From a virus: a DNA stretch of 20,899 nucleotides. The stretch's first letter is position 1. Each line of letters begins with the position of its first letter. Made by a program: the position numbers and the translations under genes. Under the pieces are notes generated by a model. That model saw only the letters and a program-made list of their open reading frames with translations. It searched no databases and had not been told where the DNA came from. Where the stretch lies: IMG/VR virus record IMGVR_UViG_3300025141_012362, positions 1 to 20,899 of that record. One strand, written 5' to 3'. This document shows positions 8,596 to 15,177 of this stretch, one piece after another.

Positions 8596-8858
8596 TGAGT
8601 TTACCAGAGTGTTCTAAACGTTGTAAGGAATTGAATGTCGGTTGTCCGAATACTGATTGCAGGATGTGGATTGATTTTCCAAAAGAAAAAAACTGTTGTT
8701 TAATTTCAATTGATGATAAAGAAAAGGGTCTTACACTTCATGAAGTTGCTGAGAGGTTGAAAATAAATTACCTTAAAGTTAGACAGATTGAGATGAAGGC
8801 ATTGAAAAGATTGAATTTTCGCAAGGAGCTTAAGAATCTGTTCTTAAACGAACAGTAA
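8595..8858 (+). CDS. Sigma-70 region-4-like mini-protein with Cys-rich head
   Basis: An 87-aa protein in two parts. Residues 1-38 are cysteine-rich (C6, C10, C17, C22, C34, C35) and may bind zinc. Residues 44-73 read GLTLHEVAERL, then a turn, then VRQIEMKALKRL. This closely follows sigma factor region 4.2, where 'tLeEvgerlgvsreRVRQIExkALxkLr' forms the -35-binding helix-turn-helix. Regions 1-3 are absent, so it cannot act as a full sigma factor. It is more likely a transcription modulator that binds DNA or the RNA polymerase beta flap. TAATG overlap couples it to the preceding gene. Two overlapping potential hairpins lie at its 3' end. The region-4 match is clear to the eye; the mechanism is inference. 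Confidence 0.8.
   Translation: MSLPECSKRCKELNVGCPNTDCRMWIDFPKEKNCCLISIDDKEKGLTLHEVAERLKINYLKVRQIEMKALKRLNFRKELKNLFLNEQ
8830..8855 (+). promoter_or_regulatory. Two mutually exclusive hairpins before a T-rich gap
   Basis: TTAAGAA (8830-8836) pairs with TTCTTAA (8841-8847) over a 4-base loop. CTGTTC (8838-8843) pairs with GAACAG (8850-8855) over a 6-base loop. The two share bases 8838-8847, so only one can form at a time. A T-rich run at about 8863-8880 follows. It could be a weak terminator or attenuator between the region-4 gene and the acidic-protein gene, but the distance to the T-run is longer than usual. Confidence 0.35.
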
Positions 8859-8940
8859 TTTATATTCTTTTTGTTTTTATTTAGTCTATTTATATTAGTG
8901 TTAGCACAAAATTATTTCTTTTAAATAAAAGGAGAGAGAC

Positions 8941-9600
8941 ATGTCAGACAAGAAAACCAAGAAAGCAATTTTGAACGAGACCACAACCCGTAGGTTTTGG
9001 CAACTCGCAGGCTTAAAGCCTATCAATGAAAAGGCTTACGTCTTTGAAGAAGATGAAGAGCCGGCTGAAGAAGTGACTGAAGAAGCAACTGAAGAGGTTG
9101 AAGAGGGTAGCATCGGTGTCACCGAAGAAGAAGAGCCTATTGAAGAAATGGGCATATATGCTGCTGAAGATGAAGAAGAACTCGGTGCCGAAGAAGAACT
9201 CGGTGCTGAAGAAGAACTCGGTGCTGAAGAAGAACTTGGTGCAGAAGACGACCTTGCTGGGGAAGAGCCAGTTGAGGACGCCGAAGACATTGAAGTTGAC
9301 GTTCCTGAATCTGATGCTGAGTCCCTTAGAACCGCTAGAGACGTTCTTGATCAGATCCTCTCTGCCCTTGATGGCGGAGAAGAGGACACCGACGATGCTC
9401 TCGGTGATGAGGAATTGGCTGATACCGAACTAGACGCTGAAGAGCCCCTAGACGGTGAAGAAGTTCTTGATGATGAAGAACCTCTAGAAGAGGTTGATGA
9501 AGCAGAACTAGAGGAAGTTGCAGAAAGAATCGCAAATCGTGTCGCGAAGAAGATTCAAGAAGCACTCCAGAAAAAAATCAAGAAAGCTAAAAAAGATTAA
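8941..9600 (+). CDS. Very acidic repeat protein, probable virion/scaffold component
   Basis: A 219-aa protein, extremely rich in Glu and Asp from residue 35 to about 195. It is bounded by an N-terminal segment with ILNETTTRRFWQLAG and a basic, coiled-coil-like C-terminus (ERIANRVAKKIQEAL, then a lysine tail). In the middle, a six-residue unit (LGAEEE) is repeated four times. The layout of acidic core and basic amphipathic end resembles phage prohead core or scaffold proteins. LNE at 11-13 and INE at 28-30 fit the (L/I)xE cleavage rule of T4-type prohead proteases, a very weak motif. A strong AAAAGGAGAGAG ribosome site precedes ATG, and the gene uses more GCC/CTC/GAC codons than its neighbours, suggesting high expression. 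Function is inference. Confidence 0.75.
   Translation: MSDKKTKKAILNETTTRRFWQLAGLKPINEKAYVFEEDEEPAEEVTEEATEEVEEGSIGVTEEEEPIEEMGIYAAEDEEELGAEEELGAEEELGAEEELGAEDDLAGEEPVEDAEDIEVDVPESDAESLRTARDVLDQILSALDGGEEDTDDALGDEELADTELDAEEPLDGEEVLDDEEPLEEVDEAELEEVAERIANRVAKKIQEALQKKIKKAKKD
9181..9252 (+). repeat. Four 18-bp in-frame tandem repeats
   Basis: Four units begin at 9181, 9199, 9217 and 9235, each coding for Leu-Gly-Ala-Glu/Asp acidic triplets. Units 2 and 3 are identical (CTCGGTGCTGAAGAAGAA), unit 1 differs by one base, and unit 4 has diverged at several bases. This indicates recent slippage or unequal exchange that lengthens the acidic region without breaking the frame. Confidence 0.9.
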
Positions 9601-9610
9601 TTTTGGTCTT

Positions 9611-9644
9611 GAGGAGCTTTTGAAAATGTGCTACATTTAAAATG
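9611..9644 (+). promoter_or_regulatory. Distant Shine-Dalgarno with bridging hairpin
   Basis: GAGGAG (9611-9616) is 25 bases before ATG 9642, too far for normal initiation. Between them AAATGT (9624-9629) and ACATTT (9633-9638) form a 6-bp hairpin with loop GCT. Folding it removes 15 bases and leaves about 10, a usable spacing. No other good ribosome site precedes this gene. Confidence 0.45.
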
Positions 9645-10001
9645 GAAATGATACTCTCCTTCCTGTGGTTTGCTGCGGGGGCTGTTTCAGCCCTCGTAGT
9701 TAAAAGCACACTTCACTTTAATGAGCAACGCAATACAATTGTAAGGTTGGTTGCTACCTTTACCTACTTAATAACACAACTTAAAAAAGAAATAAGAAAA
9801 GGCTACCAACTGAAGCACACAGCCTTAAATTCATCTGAGTTGGATAAAAAAGAGCTTGACAAAATCAAAGAATTAGATAATAATGTAATAGAGAATTGGG
9901 AATTGGTTTCGTTCGCTATTATGATGGAATGTTTACCAGAGAAGTATAGAGTATTTTTTGAGGATTCGCCTCTTGTTAAAAAGAAAGGAAGAAAGAAATG
10001 A
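9642..10001 (+). CDS. Small protein with one N-terminal membrane helix
   Basis: A 119-aa protein. Residues 1-21 are strongly hydrophobic (ILSFLWFAAGAVSALVV), followed by positively charged soluble sequence with coiled-coil character (SSELDKKELDKIKELD) and a lysine-rich C-terminus. It is most likely anchored in the inner membrane by this single helix; the A-G-A-V-S-A stretch could also be a signal-peptide end, so secretion is not excluded. ATG 9642 is used, although an ATG two codons later is possible. The Shine-Dalgarno sequence is remote and may be brought close by a hairpin. The 3' end overlaps the next gene (ATGATG/TGA). I recognise no family; role unknown. Confidence 0.65.
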   Translation: MEMILSFLWFAAGAVSALVVKSTLHFNEQRNTIVRLVATFTYLITQLKKEIRKGYQLKHTALNSSELDKKELDKIKELDNNVIENWELVSFAIMMECLPEKYRVFFEDSPLVKKKGRKK

Positions 10002-10297
10002 TGGACATTGTTGGCTGGAAGCAAGCATCATTGAATGATGATACTATTAAGTGTGTGCTTCAGGTTTCTTACAAAGACGGCAGGACTATCAAAACCGTTT
10101 TAAAGCAATTGAGTGACTGGCGTCAATCAGGAGAAGGGTATAGTTATAGCAGTAAGGATGCGATACTTCTCTTTACAAAGGAGTTTAAAAGTGATTACAT
10201 GTGGAAAAAGTTTCTCAAACAATTTCCATATAGAATCATAGAAAAGTCTAAGAGAAACAAAGAAAAGGTTTATAATGCAGATAAAATTATCAGATAA
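9998..10297 (+). CDS. Hypothetical 99-aa protein
   Basis: A small soluble protein of mixed composition with a lysine/arginine-rich C-terminal third (IIEKSKRNKEKV). It contains several aromatic residues (YSYSS, YMWKKFLKQFPY) but no motif I can assign. ATG 9998 overlaps the preceding stop by four bases, with ATG 10001 as an alternative; AAAGGAAGAAAG lies just upstream. Its end overlaps the ClpP-like gene by 23 bp, so it probably lies on the same transcript. The function is unknown to me. Confidence 0.6.
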   Translation: MMDIVGWKQASLNDDTIKCVLQVSYKDGRTIKTVLKQLSDWRQSGEGYSYSSKDAILLFTKEFKSDYMWKKFLKQFPYRIIEKSKRNKEKVYNADKIIR

Positions 10298-10940
10298 GAT
10301 AGAATTACCAGATGCTACCACTATAGAAGAGCAGCAACCAATTTATATAATCAACAACATAGATTCTTCAGACAAGAATGATGGCCGAGATTCATTAAGG
10401 AGTATAACACTGTATGGTGATATCCGTGAGACAATGGCTACAGATGTTATTCAAGCTCTGTTGTATTTTGATCACACTAGCAAGGAGATCGTTGAAACAA
10501 AAACTGGTGAGACCTTAGAAATTAATAAGCCAATTAAGATGTATGTTTCTACACACGGCGGTGTAGTGAATGACATGTTTTCTATTCTTGATGTGATAGA
10601 TGACATCAAAAATCGTTGCGCTATTGAAACGGTAGGTCTTGGTAAGGTTATGTCAGCAGGTGTGTTGCTTCTTGCTTCAGGTACAAAAGGAAAAAGGAAG
10701 ATAGGGAGGAACTGTAGAGTAATGCTTCATAGTGTTGTTGGTGGACAATACGGCTCATTCGCTAATTTGGAAAATGAAATGAAAGAAACCAAAGCACTTC
10801 AGGAGATGTTTTTTGATTATCTCTGTAATAACACGAAGCTAACGAAAACCAAAATAAAAAAGCTTCTTATTCCTAATGTTGATATCTATTTATCTGCAGA
10901 GGAAGCAATTGAGTACGGGATTGCTGACGAGATTCTTTAG
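10275..10940 (+). CDS. ClpP-like serine peptidase (family S14 type)
   Basis: A 221-aa ClpP/crotonase-fold peptidase. It contains STHGGVVNDMFSI (substrate/oxyanion strand, compare 'SPGGxxxxGxAI'), GLGKVMSAGVLLLASG with nucleophile S127, RVMLHSVVGG with H152, and NVDIYLSAEEAIEYG with D203. The Ser-His spacing of 25 and the 'YLSAEEAxEYG' context match ClpP, so the triad looks intact. It is slightly longer than bacterial ClpP, mainly in the N-terminal ~60 residues. Without a Clp ATPase in the window it may act alone or borrow the host unfoldase. Phage homologues are often prohead proteases; the nearby acidic scaffold-like gene fits that, but degradation of host proteins is an alternative. AAAAGG upstream supports the ATG. 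Confidence 0.88.
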   Translation: MQIKLSDKIELPDATTIEEQQPIYIINNIDSSDKNDGRDSLRSITLYGDIRETMATDVIQALLYFDHTSKEIVETKTGETLEINKPIKMYVSTHGGVVNDMFSILDVIDDIKNRCAIETVGLGKVMSAGVLLLASGTKGKRKIGRNCRVMLHSVVGGQYGSFANLENEMKETKALQEMFFDYLCNNTKLTKTKIKKLLIPNVDIYLSAEEAIEYGIADEIL

Positions 10941-10942
10941 TT

Positions 10943-11929
10943 ATGTCAGATATACTTAATCACTATAGGGATCAATTAATAAAAGAACTGGCAAACGTTG
11001 TCGGTTTACCGATGGTTACAGAACAAAGTATTGAAGAACAGAGTGAAGACATAATATTAAGATACACTCCAATTACAATTGATCGTTCTTGGATGGATGA
11101 TGAGGCTGCGGCAACGTCAGATGCACAATACAATAAACTTAAAAAAGCAATTAACAATCTTGGAATAACAGGAATAGGAGATATTGATGAGTTCGTTGGT
11201 GCGATGAATAGCTTTATCTCACAACCAGTGGATGTGTCAAACCATTCCGAAGCAATTTCGCGAGTTGATGTGTTAAGAACTTTTTATCATTTATTGACCT
11301 CACCTAATGAACAAAGTAAGGGATATGATTTTGAACATTTCTTGGCACATGTCTTTAAGGGTAAAGTTATTCCAGCACAAGGAGAGCCTGGAATAACGGA
11401 TGTTTATTTTCCCGGAGATAGAGCTAATATCGCTGCTAAATTCATTAAACCTGGTGCTGTTATTAAGGGCTCTATGTCCGAAATGCAGGCAACGATGGAC
11501 AATAAGGGTATTGTAAGTTATTTGGTTGGCACCAAAGGTGAGGTGAAAGAAAGGGGGGTCGTGCACTTTCATATGTTTGTGATTGATCGCAATAATATTG
11601 ACTCCGTACCGGTGTCCAAGAAAGGCCAAATGAATTTTACTATAAAAAAATTAAGTTCACCAGAGTACGCAGATAAGTTTCAATTTCGGGAGTTATCTAA
11701 TTCTCCTCTTGATTTAAGAGGGTGTTTAGAAGTTACAGAAAAAGTTTTTGAAGCCTTAGACAAAAAGTTTCAAGGTCTTCTAAGAGAGATGCAAGACCTT
11801 GTTAACCAAGTAGACGACCTATTGTATTCAGCCACAGATGACAAAGAAACTAAGCAGTCTGCTGGTGCTGCGAAAAAGAAAGCCGAAAAGGTTAGAGCAA
11901 GCGCCCAAGATATAGAAACAACTAATTAG
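10943..11929 (+). CDS. Unknown 328-aa protein with nuclease-like core
   Basis: Residues ~128-170 read FEHFLAHVFKG, then GITDVYF, then NIAAKFIK. This recalls the PD-(D/E)XK nuclease core: a helix Glu (E131), an Asp in a strand (D153) and a Lys 13 residues later (K166). The acidic residue of (D/E)XK is Ala here, so catalysis is doubtful. The C-terminal ~90 residues are helical, with coiled-coil character (LLREMQDLVNQVDDLL) and a charged tail. The N-terminus is helical. It starts 2 bp after the ClpP-like stop with only a weak ribosome site, suggesting coupling. It ends in the first ACTAATTAGT palindrome, just before the groEL promoter. An inactive nuclease fold used structurally is one option; certainty is low. 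Confidence 0.7.
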   Translation: MSDILNHYRDQLIKELANVVGLPMVTEQSIEEQSEDIILRYTPITIDRSWMDDEAAATSDAQYNKLKKAINNLGITGIGDIDEFVGAMNSFISQPVDVSNHSEAISRVDVLRTFYHLLTSPNEQSKGYDFEHFLAHVFKGKVIPAQGEPGITDVYFPGDRANIAAKFIKPGAVIKGSMSEMQATMDNKGIVSYLVGTKGEVKERGVVHFHMFVIDRNNIDSVPVSKKGQMNFTIKKLSSPEYADKFQFRELSNSPLDLRGCLEVTEKVFEALDKKFQGLLREMQDLVNQVDDLLYSATDDKETKQSAGAAKKKAEKVRASAQDIETTN

Positions 11930-11930
11930 T
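11921..11930. promoter_or_regulatory. Palindrome ACTAATTAGT, copy 1
   Basis: A perfect 10-bp palindrome overlapping the TAG stop of the preceding gene and lying 12 bases upstream of the -35 box of the groEL promoter. Identical copies are at 15919 and 18966. Its position suits a repressor or activator site for groEL. Confidence 0.5.
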
Positions 11931-11942
11931 AAAAAATAATCC

Positions 11943-11970
11943 TTGACACACATGGTATAGTGTGTATAAT
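11943..11970 (+). promoter_or_regulatory. Consensus sigma70 promoter for groEL
   Basis: TTGACA (11943-11948), a 16-bp spacer, then TATAAT (11965-11970): both boxes match consensus exactly. TG directly precedes the -10 box. Transcription should start near 11977, giving a leader of about 18 bases with a GTGAGG ribosome site. The spacer holds a 6-bp inverted repeat (ACACAC/GTGTGT, 11946-11951 and 11960-11965) that might be an operator. Confidence 0.85.
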
Positions 11971-11994
11971 ATTAATATAACAAAGTGAGGTATA

Positions 11995-13593
11995 ATGTCC
12001 AAGAGTTATTCTAATGGAAAGAGTTTGTATGAGTTGATGTTGGAAGGTGTTAACACACTGGCCGACAACGTAGCATCTACGTATGGCCCCCGTGGCCGTA
12101 ATGTAATATTAAAAGAAAAGGGGAAGCGTCCTATCATAACAAAAGATGGCGTAACCGTTGCTAGGTTCGTAACATTGGACGACCCATTTCAAAATGTAGC
12201 AGTTGAAATCGTCAAACAAGCATCGGAGAAAACTAATTCAGATGCCGGTGATGGTACTACAACTTCTACAATATTGGCCCGAGAATTGTTCTCTAACTCG
12301 CTTGAATTGTTGAGCAAGGGCATATCTCCTATTGAGGTAAAACGTGGCTTAGACAAGGTTTGTGGGCTTGTATGTGATAAAATAAGAGAGGTTTCACGCC
12401 CAATTTCTAGTGCCGAAGACATTGCCTTCGTAGCGAAAATATCAGCAAATAATGATTCAGTCATTGGAGATCTTGTATCTACTGCAGTTGATAAAGTGGG
12501 AAAGTCAGGCTCGGTGACTATTGAGGATGGTAGATCTACAGAAACTACCCTAGATCTTGTAGAGGGATTTAAATTTAATTCTGGTTTTGTTTCAAATTAT
12601 TTTGTAACAGACCAAAGAAGAAATGTTTGCAGGTATGAGAATCCGCTTTTGTTTTTGTGCGACTCGCAGATTGAGAACGTTCAAGAGATCTTGCCTGTAC
12701 TAGAAATTGCAGCTAGAGAGAACAAGCCGCTGGTTATAGTGGCAGATGACATTGCCGGTCAAGCACTGAGCGCGCTTATTATGAATACAGCGCGTGGCTC
12801 TATGAAAGTCGCTGCTGTTAAATCACCTAAGTATGGCGAGGAACGTAGAGCAATAATGCAAGATATGGCTATTGCAACTGGGTCCAAGTATTTTAAGACT
12901 ATGTTTGGTCATGATCTAAGAACTGTCACGATTAATGATCTTGGCACGTGTAATACAGTGGAGATTTCAAAGTATAACACAATTGTTGTAGGTGGCGCTG
13001 CTAACACATCAGAATTATCAGAAAGGATTGATGATCTCAGGGAACAAATTAAAGACACAGAAAGCTTGATTGATGCAGAGCAAATACAGGAAAGAGTAAC
13101 AAGGTTGTCTAGTGGTGTTGCCATTGTGAGAGTTGGTGCAGCAACAGAGATTGAAATGATAGAAAAGAAGCACAGGATAGAGGACGCTTTGGAAGCAGTT
13201 AGGTCTGCGCAACAAGAAGGTATTGTTCCTGGCGGCGGCATCACACTTTACAGAATAGCAGAATCTCTAAGAGAGGATGTGAAGGAGCTGGAGCTGTCTA
13301 ATGAACAGTCTTTTGCTGTTGACATATTTCTAAAAGTATTACGATCTCCAATTGCGACTATGATTGAAAATACCGGCCTAAATTTTTCCGAGATTAATGA
13401 ACTTCTTTTACAGGAAAAAGGAAATGAAAACATCGGGTTTAATTTTTTGACTGGTGAGTTGGTGGATATGTTTGAGGAAGGTATAATTGATCCTTGTAAA
13501 GTGACAGTCAACGCATTAAGGAATGCAGTGTCGGCAGCCGGGACATTGTTGACGACTAATTTTGCAATTATTCAAGATAAAAGTGAAAAGTGA
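11995..13593 (+). CDS. groEL: GroEL-type chaperonin (group I)
   Basis: A 532-aa Hsp60 subunit, near the E. coli length (548). ATP-site motifs are in place: TYGPRGRNV, KDGVTVA and DAGDGTTTSTIL with D86, plus the catalytic Asp of RIEDALEAVRSA (D397, E. coli D398) and GIVPGGGITL. Apical substrate-binding positions remain hydrophobic (FVSNYFVTD; ALSALIMNTARG). The usual GGM-rich C-terminal tail is absent; the protein ends KSEK. It should form an ATP-driven folding ring for phage proteins such as the capsid. No groES lies beside it, so it needs host or distant phage GroES, or works alone as described for some phage chaperonins. It has its own consensus promoter and a GTGAGG ribosome site. Confidence 0.97.
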   Translation: MSKSYSNGKSLYELMLEGVNTLADNVASTYGPRGRNVILKEKGKRPIITKDGVTVARFVTLDDPFQNVAVEIVKQASEKTNSDAGDGTTTSTILARELFSNSLELLSKGISPIEVKRGLDKVCGLVCDKIREVSRPISSAEDIAFVAKISANNDSVIGDLVSTAVDKVGKSGSVTIEDGRSTETTLDLVEGFKFNSGFVSNYFVTDQRRNVCRYENPLLFLCDSQIENVQEILPVLEIAARENKPLVIVADDIAGQALSALIMNTARGSMKVAAVKSPKYGEERRAIMQDMAIATGSKYFKTMFGHDLRTVTINDLGTCNTVEISKYNTIVVGGAANTSELSERIDDLREQIKDTESLIDAEQIQERVTRLSSGVAIVRVGAATEIEMIEKKHRIEDALEAVRSAQQEGIVPGGGITLYRIAESLREDVKELELSNEQSFAVDIFLKVLRSPIATMIENTGLNFSEINELLLQEKGNENIGFNFLTGELVDMFEEGIIDPCKVTVNALRNAVSAAGTLLTTNFAIIQDKSEK

Positions 13594-13685
13594 GACATCC
13601 AGGTCTATATATTTAGTAGGTTGTCACTTCTATGTGGGTCGCTGTTTTTGTTTTTTAATCACACCAAAACAGGAGGTCCTTATCA

Positions 13686-13964
13686 ATGTCAGAAACGCCA
13701 ATTAGTAATGAATTTGTCTTGGAATTAACTAGAAAATTAGATAGATTATGTAACTCTATTGATTCAATGAAAGAGAGACAAGATGAGATGGTAGAAAATG
13801 TTGCAAAAATCAAAGAAGCGGTATACAATCCAGATGAAGGGTTGTATGCTAGAATAAGAGCATTAGAGAGCTGGAAGGCTACATCTTCCAAAATGTTGTG
13901 GACGCTCTTTACAGCTTTGATTGGTTTATCCAGTGCTTTCATATTAAAAACTATAGGAGGTTGA
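13686..13964 (+). CDS. XhlA/holin-like protein: coiled coil + C-terminal TM
   Basis: A 92-aa protein. Residues 10-50 are an amphipathic coiled coil (ELTRKLDRLCNSIDSMKER), followed by NPDEGLYARIRALESWK and a single hydrophobic helix (MLWTLFTALIGLSSAFIL, about 70-88) at the C-terminus. This order (coil, then W-containing linker, then terminal membrane helix) is that of XhlA-type phage proteins, which sit on the cytoplasmic side of the membrane and assist lysis. The start is secured by a full AGGAGGT at 13671-13677. The gene follows a 92-bp gap after groEL that is T-rich (about 13650-13658) and shows only weak foldback, so a terminator is possible but not clear. Other membrane-tether roles remain possible. 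Confidence 0.75.
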   Translation: MSETPISNEFVLELTRKLDRLCNSIDSMKERQDEMVENVAKIKEAVYNPDEGLYARIRALESWKATSSKMLWTLFTALIGLSSAFILKTIGG

Positions 13965-13965
13965 G

Positions 13966-14313
13966 TTGAAGGTTAAAGTTTCGTATGCAGTTGATTTAAG
14001 TGAGGTTCCAGAAGTTTTAAGACAGTTAATCAACAAGAATGCAGAGGTTTTGTCGGAGTTGGCAGAACTTAATGATAATTTGTGTGTGGGTGATTATGGT
14101 GTTTCTTCACACAGGAAGCTAGAGGTGTTGGCTGATAAGACGGCATCGTTGGCAGAGAACTATTCAGATTGTGCCTCCATATTAGCAGGGTTTTTACAAA
14201 CGATGGTACCTGCGGTAAGCCCCGAGAGCGATCAGGAGCTTCAAGAAAAAATTCACAAATTAAAAAAAGAAAGTCAGGAGAATGAAGACAATGTTAAAAC
14301 TAGAAGTGCTTGA
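13966..14313 (+). CDS. Hypothetical 115-aa helical protein (TTG start)
   Basis: TTG at 13966 is preceded by AGGAGG five bases upstream, which decides this start; the previous stop is one base away. The protein begins with a short beta-like segment (KVKVSYAVDLSEVPEVL), then long helices with heptad-like spacing and a very charged C-terminus (QELQEKIHKLKKESQENED). It looks like a small dimeric or scaffold-type protein; I recognise no family. The last 23 bp overlap the next gene. Confidence 0.65.
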   Translation: MKVKVSYAVDLSEVPEVLRQLINKNAEVLSELAELNDNLCVGDYGVSSHRKLEVLADKTASLAENYSDCASILAGFLQTMVPAVSPESDQELQEKIHKLKKESQENEDNVKTRSA

Positions 14314-14560
14314 AGATTCTAGACATCAGAGTGGTGATACAACTTTTTTATCAATTAATCCTAGCTCAATTGTAACAATGCGACCTATTAAGAATGGCAT
14401 ATGGGAATACAGACAACCAAGCGGTCCAGATGCACACCTGCAGGAATTTACAGAAATAACATATTCGCTTGGTAATGAAACAAGGACCGTCGTGGCCTTG
14501 GGTAATTTTCAGAAACTGTCTAATAGGATTAAGAGTTCAAAGGGGGTGCTTTATGGTTAG
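14291..14560 (+). CDS. Hypothetical 89-aa protein
   Basis: ATG 14291 is preferred over ATG 14282, since AGGAG at 14276-14280 is 10 bases from the former but only one base from the latter. The sequence alternates short hydrophobic strands and turns (LKLEVLED, SSIVTMRPI, FTEITYSL, TRTVVALG) and ends with a basic helix, suggesting a small beta-barrel or SH3-like fold. No motif identifies a function. Its end carries the GGGGGT ribosome site of the glutaredoxin gene and overlaps that gene by 8 bp. Confidence 0.65.
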   Translation: MLKLEVLEDSRHQSGDTTFLSINPSSIVTMRPIKNGIWEYRQPSGPDAHLQEFTEITYSLGNETRTVVALGNFQKLSNRIKSSKGVLYG

Positions 14561-14792
14561 GTTTTTTGTTTACGGTAGGTCTACTTGTGAATACTGTGTA
14601 GAAGCAGTTCGCATTCTCAGAGATTTAAAAATAGACCATCAATACTTTGATTCTGATCCAGAGTTTTTAGAAGAAGCCAAACAATTTTATAATCGCGAAA
14701 CTGTACCAATTGTGTTGAAAAACAACAAAAATACTGGTAAGGTTACATTAATAGGCGGTTGTGACGACCTGAAAGAATATTTGGATGTTTAA
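14553..14792 (+). CDS. Glutaredoxin-like thiol oxidoreductase
   Basis: A 79-aa glutaredoxin. It opens with a beta strand (VRFFVYG) and the dithiol site STCEYC (C12/C15), then the helix VEAVRILRD. The cis-proline motif TVPIVL and the C-terminal IGGCDDLKEYL (the glutathione-side 'GGxddL' motif) follow. Length and order are typical of phage glutaredoxins. It may supply reducing power for ribonucleotide reductase or keep phage proteins reduced; no reductase gene lies in the window. ATG 14553 has AAAGGGGGT a few bases upstream, and a longer in-frame extension from 14469 lacks sense and a ribosome site. The 3' end overlaps the next gene by 8 bp. Confidence 0.92.
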   Translation: MVRFFVYGRSTCEYCVEAVRILRDLKIDHQYFDSDPEFLEEAKQFYNRETVPIVLKNNKNTGKVTLIGGCDDLKEYLDV

Positions 14793-15177
14793 GTGCAGTT
14801 TTATACCTATGTCAGAGTATGAGTCTTTAGGGGACTTAAAAACAAAGACAAAAATGGGCAGGTACCACGGCAGTATGTTTTGGGACATCCCTGGTTTTGC
14901 TTCCAAGAAGTGGGTCCTCGCAACAAGAATTTTAGTTGAAGATAATATACCAGACAACATACCGGATGAAGACCTAATCAGTGGATGCGTTGAGTATATC
15001 AATCAGCCCCCACCTAGAAAAAAGTATCAAAAGAAAAAACCAGTACCCAAATTTGGTAAACTGGAACTGTATAAGGCAGAAATTAAGAAAGAGGGGAATG
15101 AAACTCACATTGTTGCTTTGTTGGTCACTCGCGATAGAAGAAACAAATATTTTTGGGGTAAAGGTTTAATTGGATAA
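14785..15177 (+). CDS. Hypothetical 130-aa protein
   Basis: A small mixed alpha/beta protein. An N-terminal segment with FIPMSEYESLGDLK is followed by aromatic/glycine-rich sequence (GRYHGSMFWDIPGF), a proline- and lysine-rich linker near the middle (QPPPRKKYQKKK), and a final strand pair (THIVALLVTRD). I recognise no catalytic motif. The start overlaps the glutaredoxin stop by 8 bp with a weak GAAAG upstream, so it is probably translationally coupled. The basic linker might contact nucleic acid, but that is a guess. Confidence 0.65.
   Translation: MFKCSFIPMSEYESLGDLKTKTKMGRYHGSMFWDIPGFASKKWVLATRILVEDNIPDNIPDEDLISGCVEYINQPPPRKKYQKKKPVPKFGKLELYKAEIKKEGNETHIVALLVTRDRRNKYFWGKGLIG

Noticed and set aside
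8887-8894. TATAAATA on the minus strand, like a T4 late promoter
   Set aside because: No minus-strand gene lies downstream and the gap is AT-rich, so chance is likely.
9036-9290. Minus-strand serine-rich open frame
   Set aside because: It is the antisense of the Glu/Asp codons (GAA/GAG/GAC) of the acidic protein; composition alone keeps it open and no ribosome site is seen.
9098-9433. Plus-strand lysine-rich open frame inside the acidic gene
   Set aside because: A frame-shifted reading of the same 18-bp repeats, without a ribosome site.
9856-9883. TTGACA-16-TAATAA promoter-like sequence
   Set aside because: It lies inside a coding region with a poor -10 box and no gene start close downstream.
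13594-13685. Terminator after groEL
   Set aside because: A foldback (AAGTGA with TCACTT) exists but needs a bulge and a long loop, and the T-run begins well after it; too weak to call.
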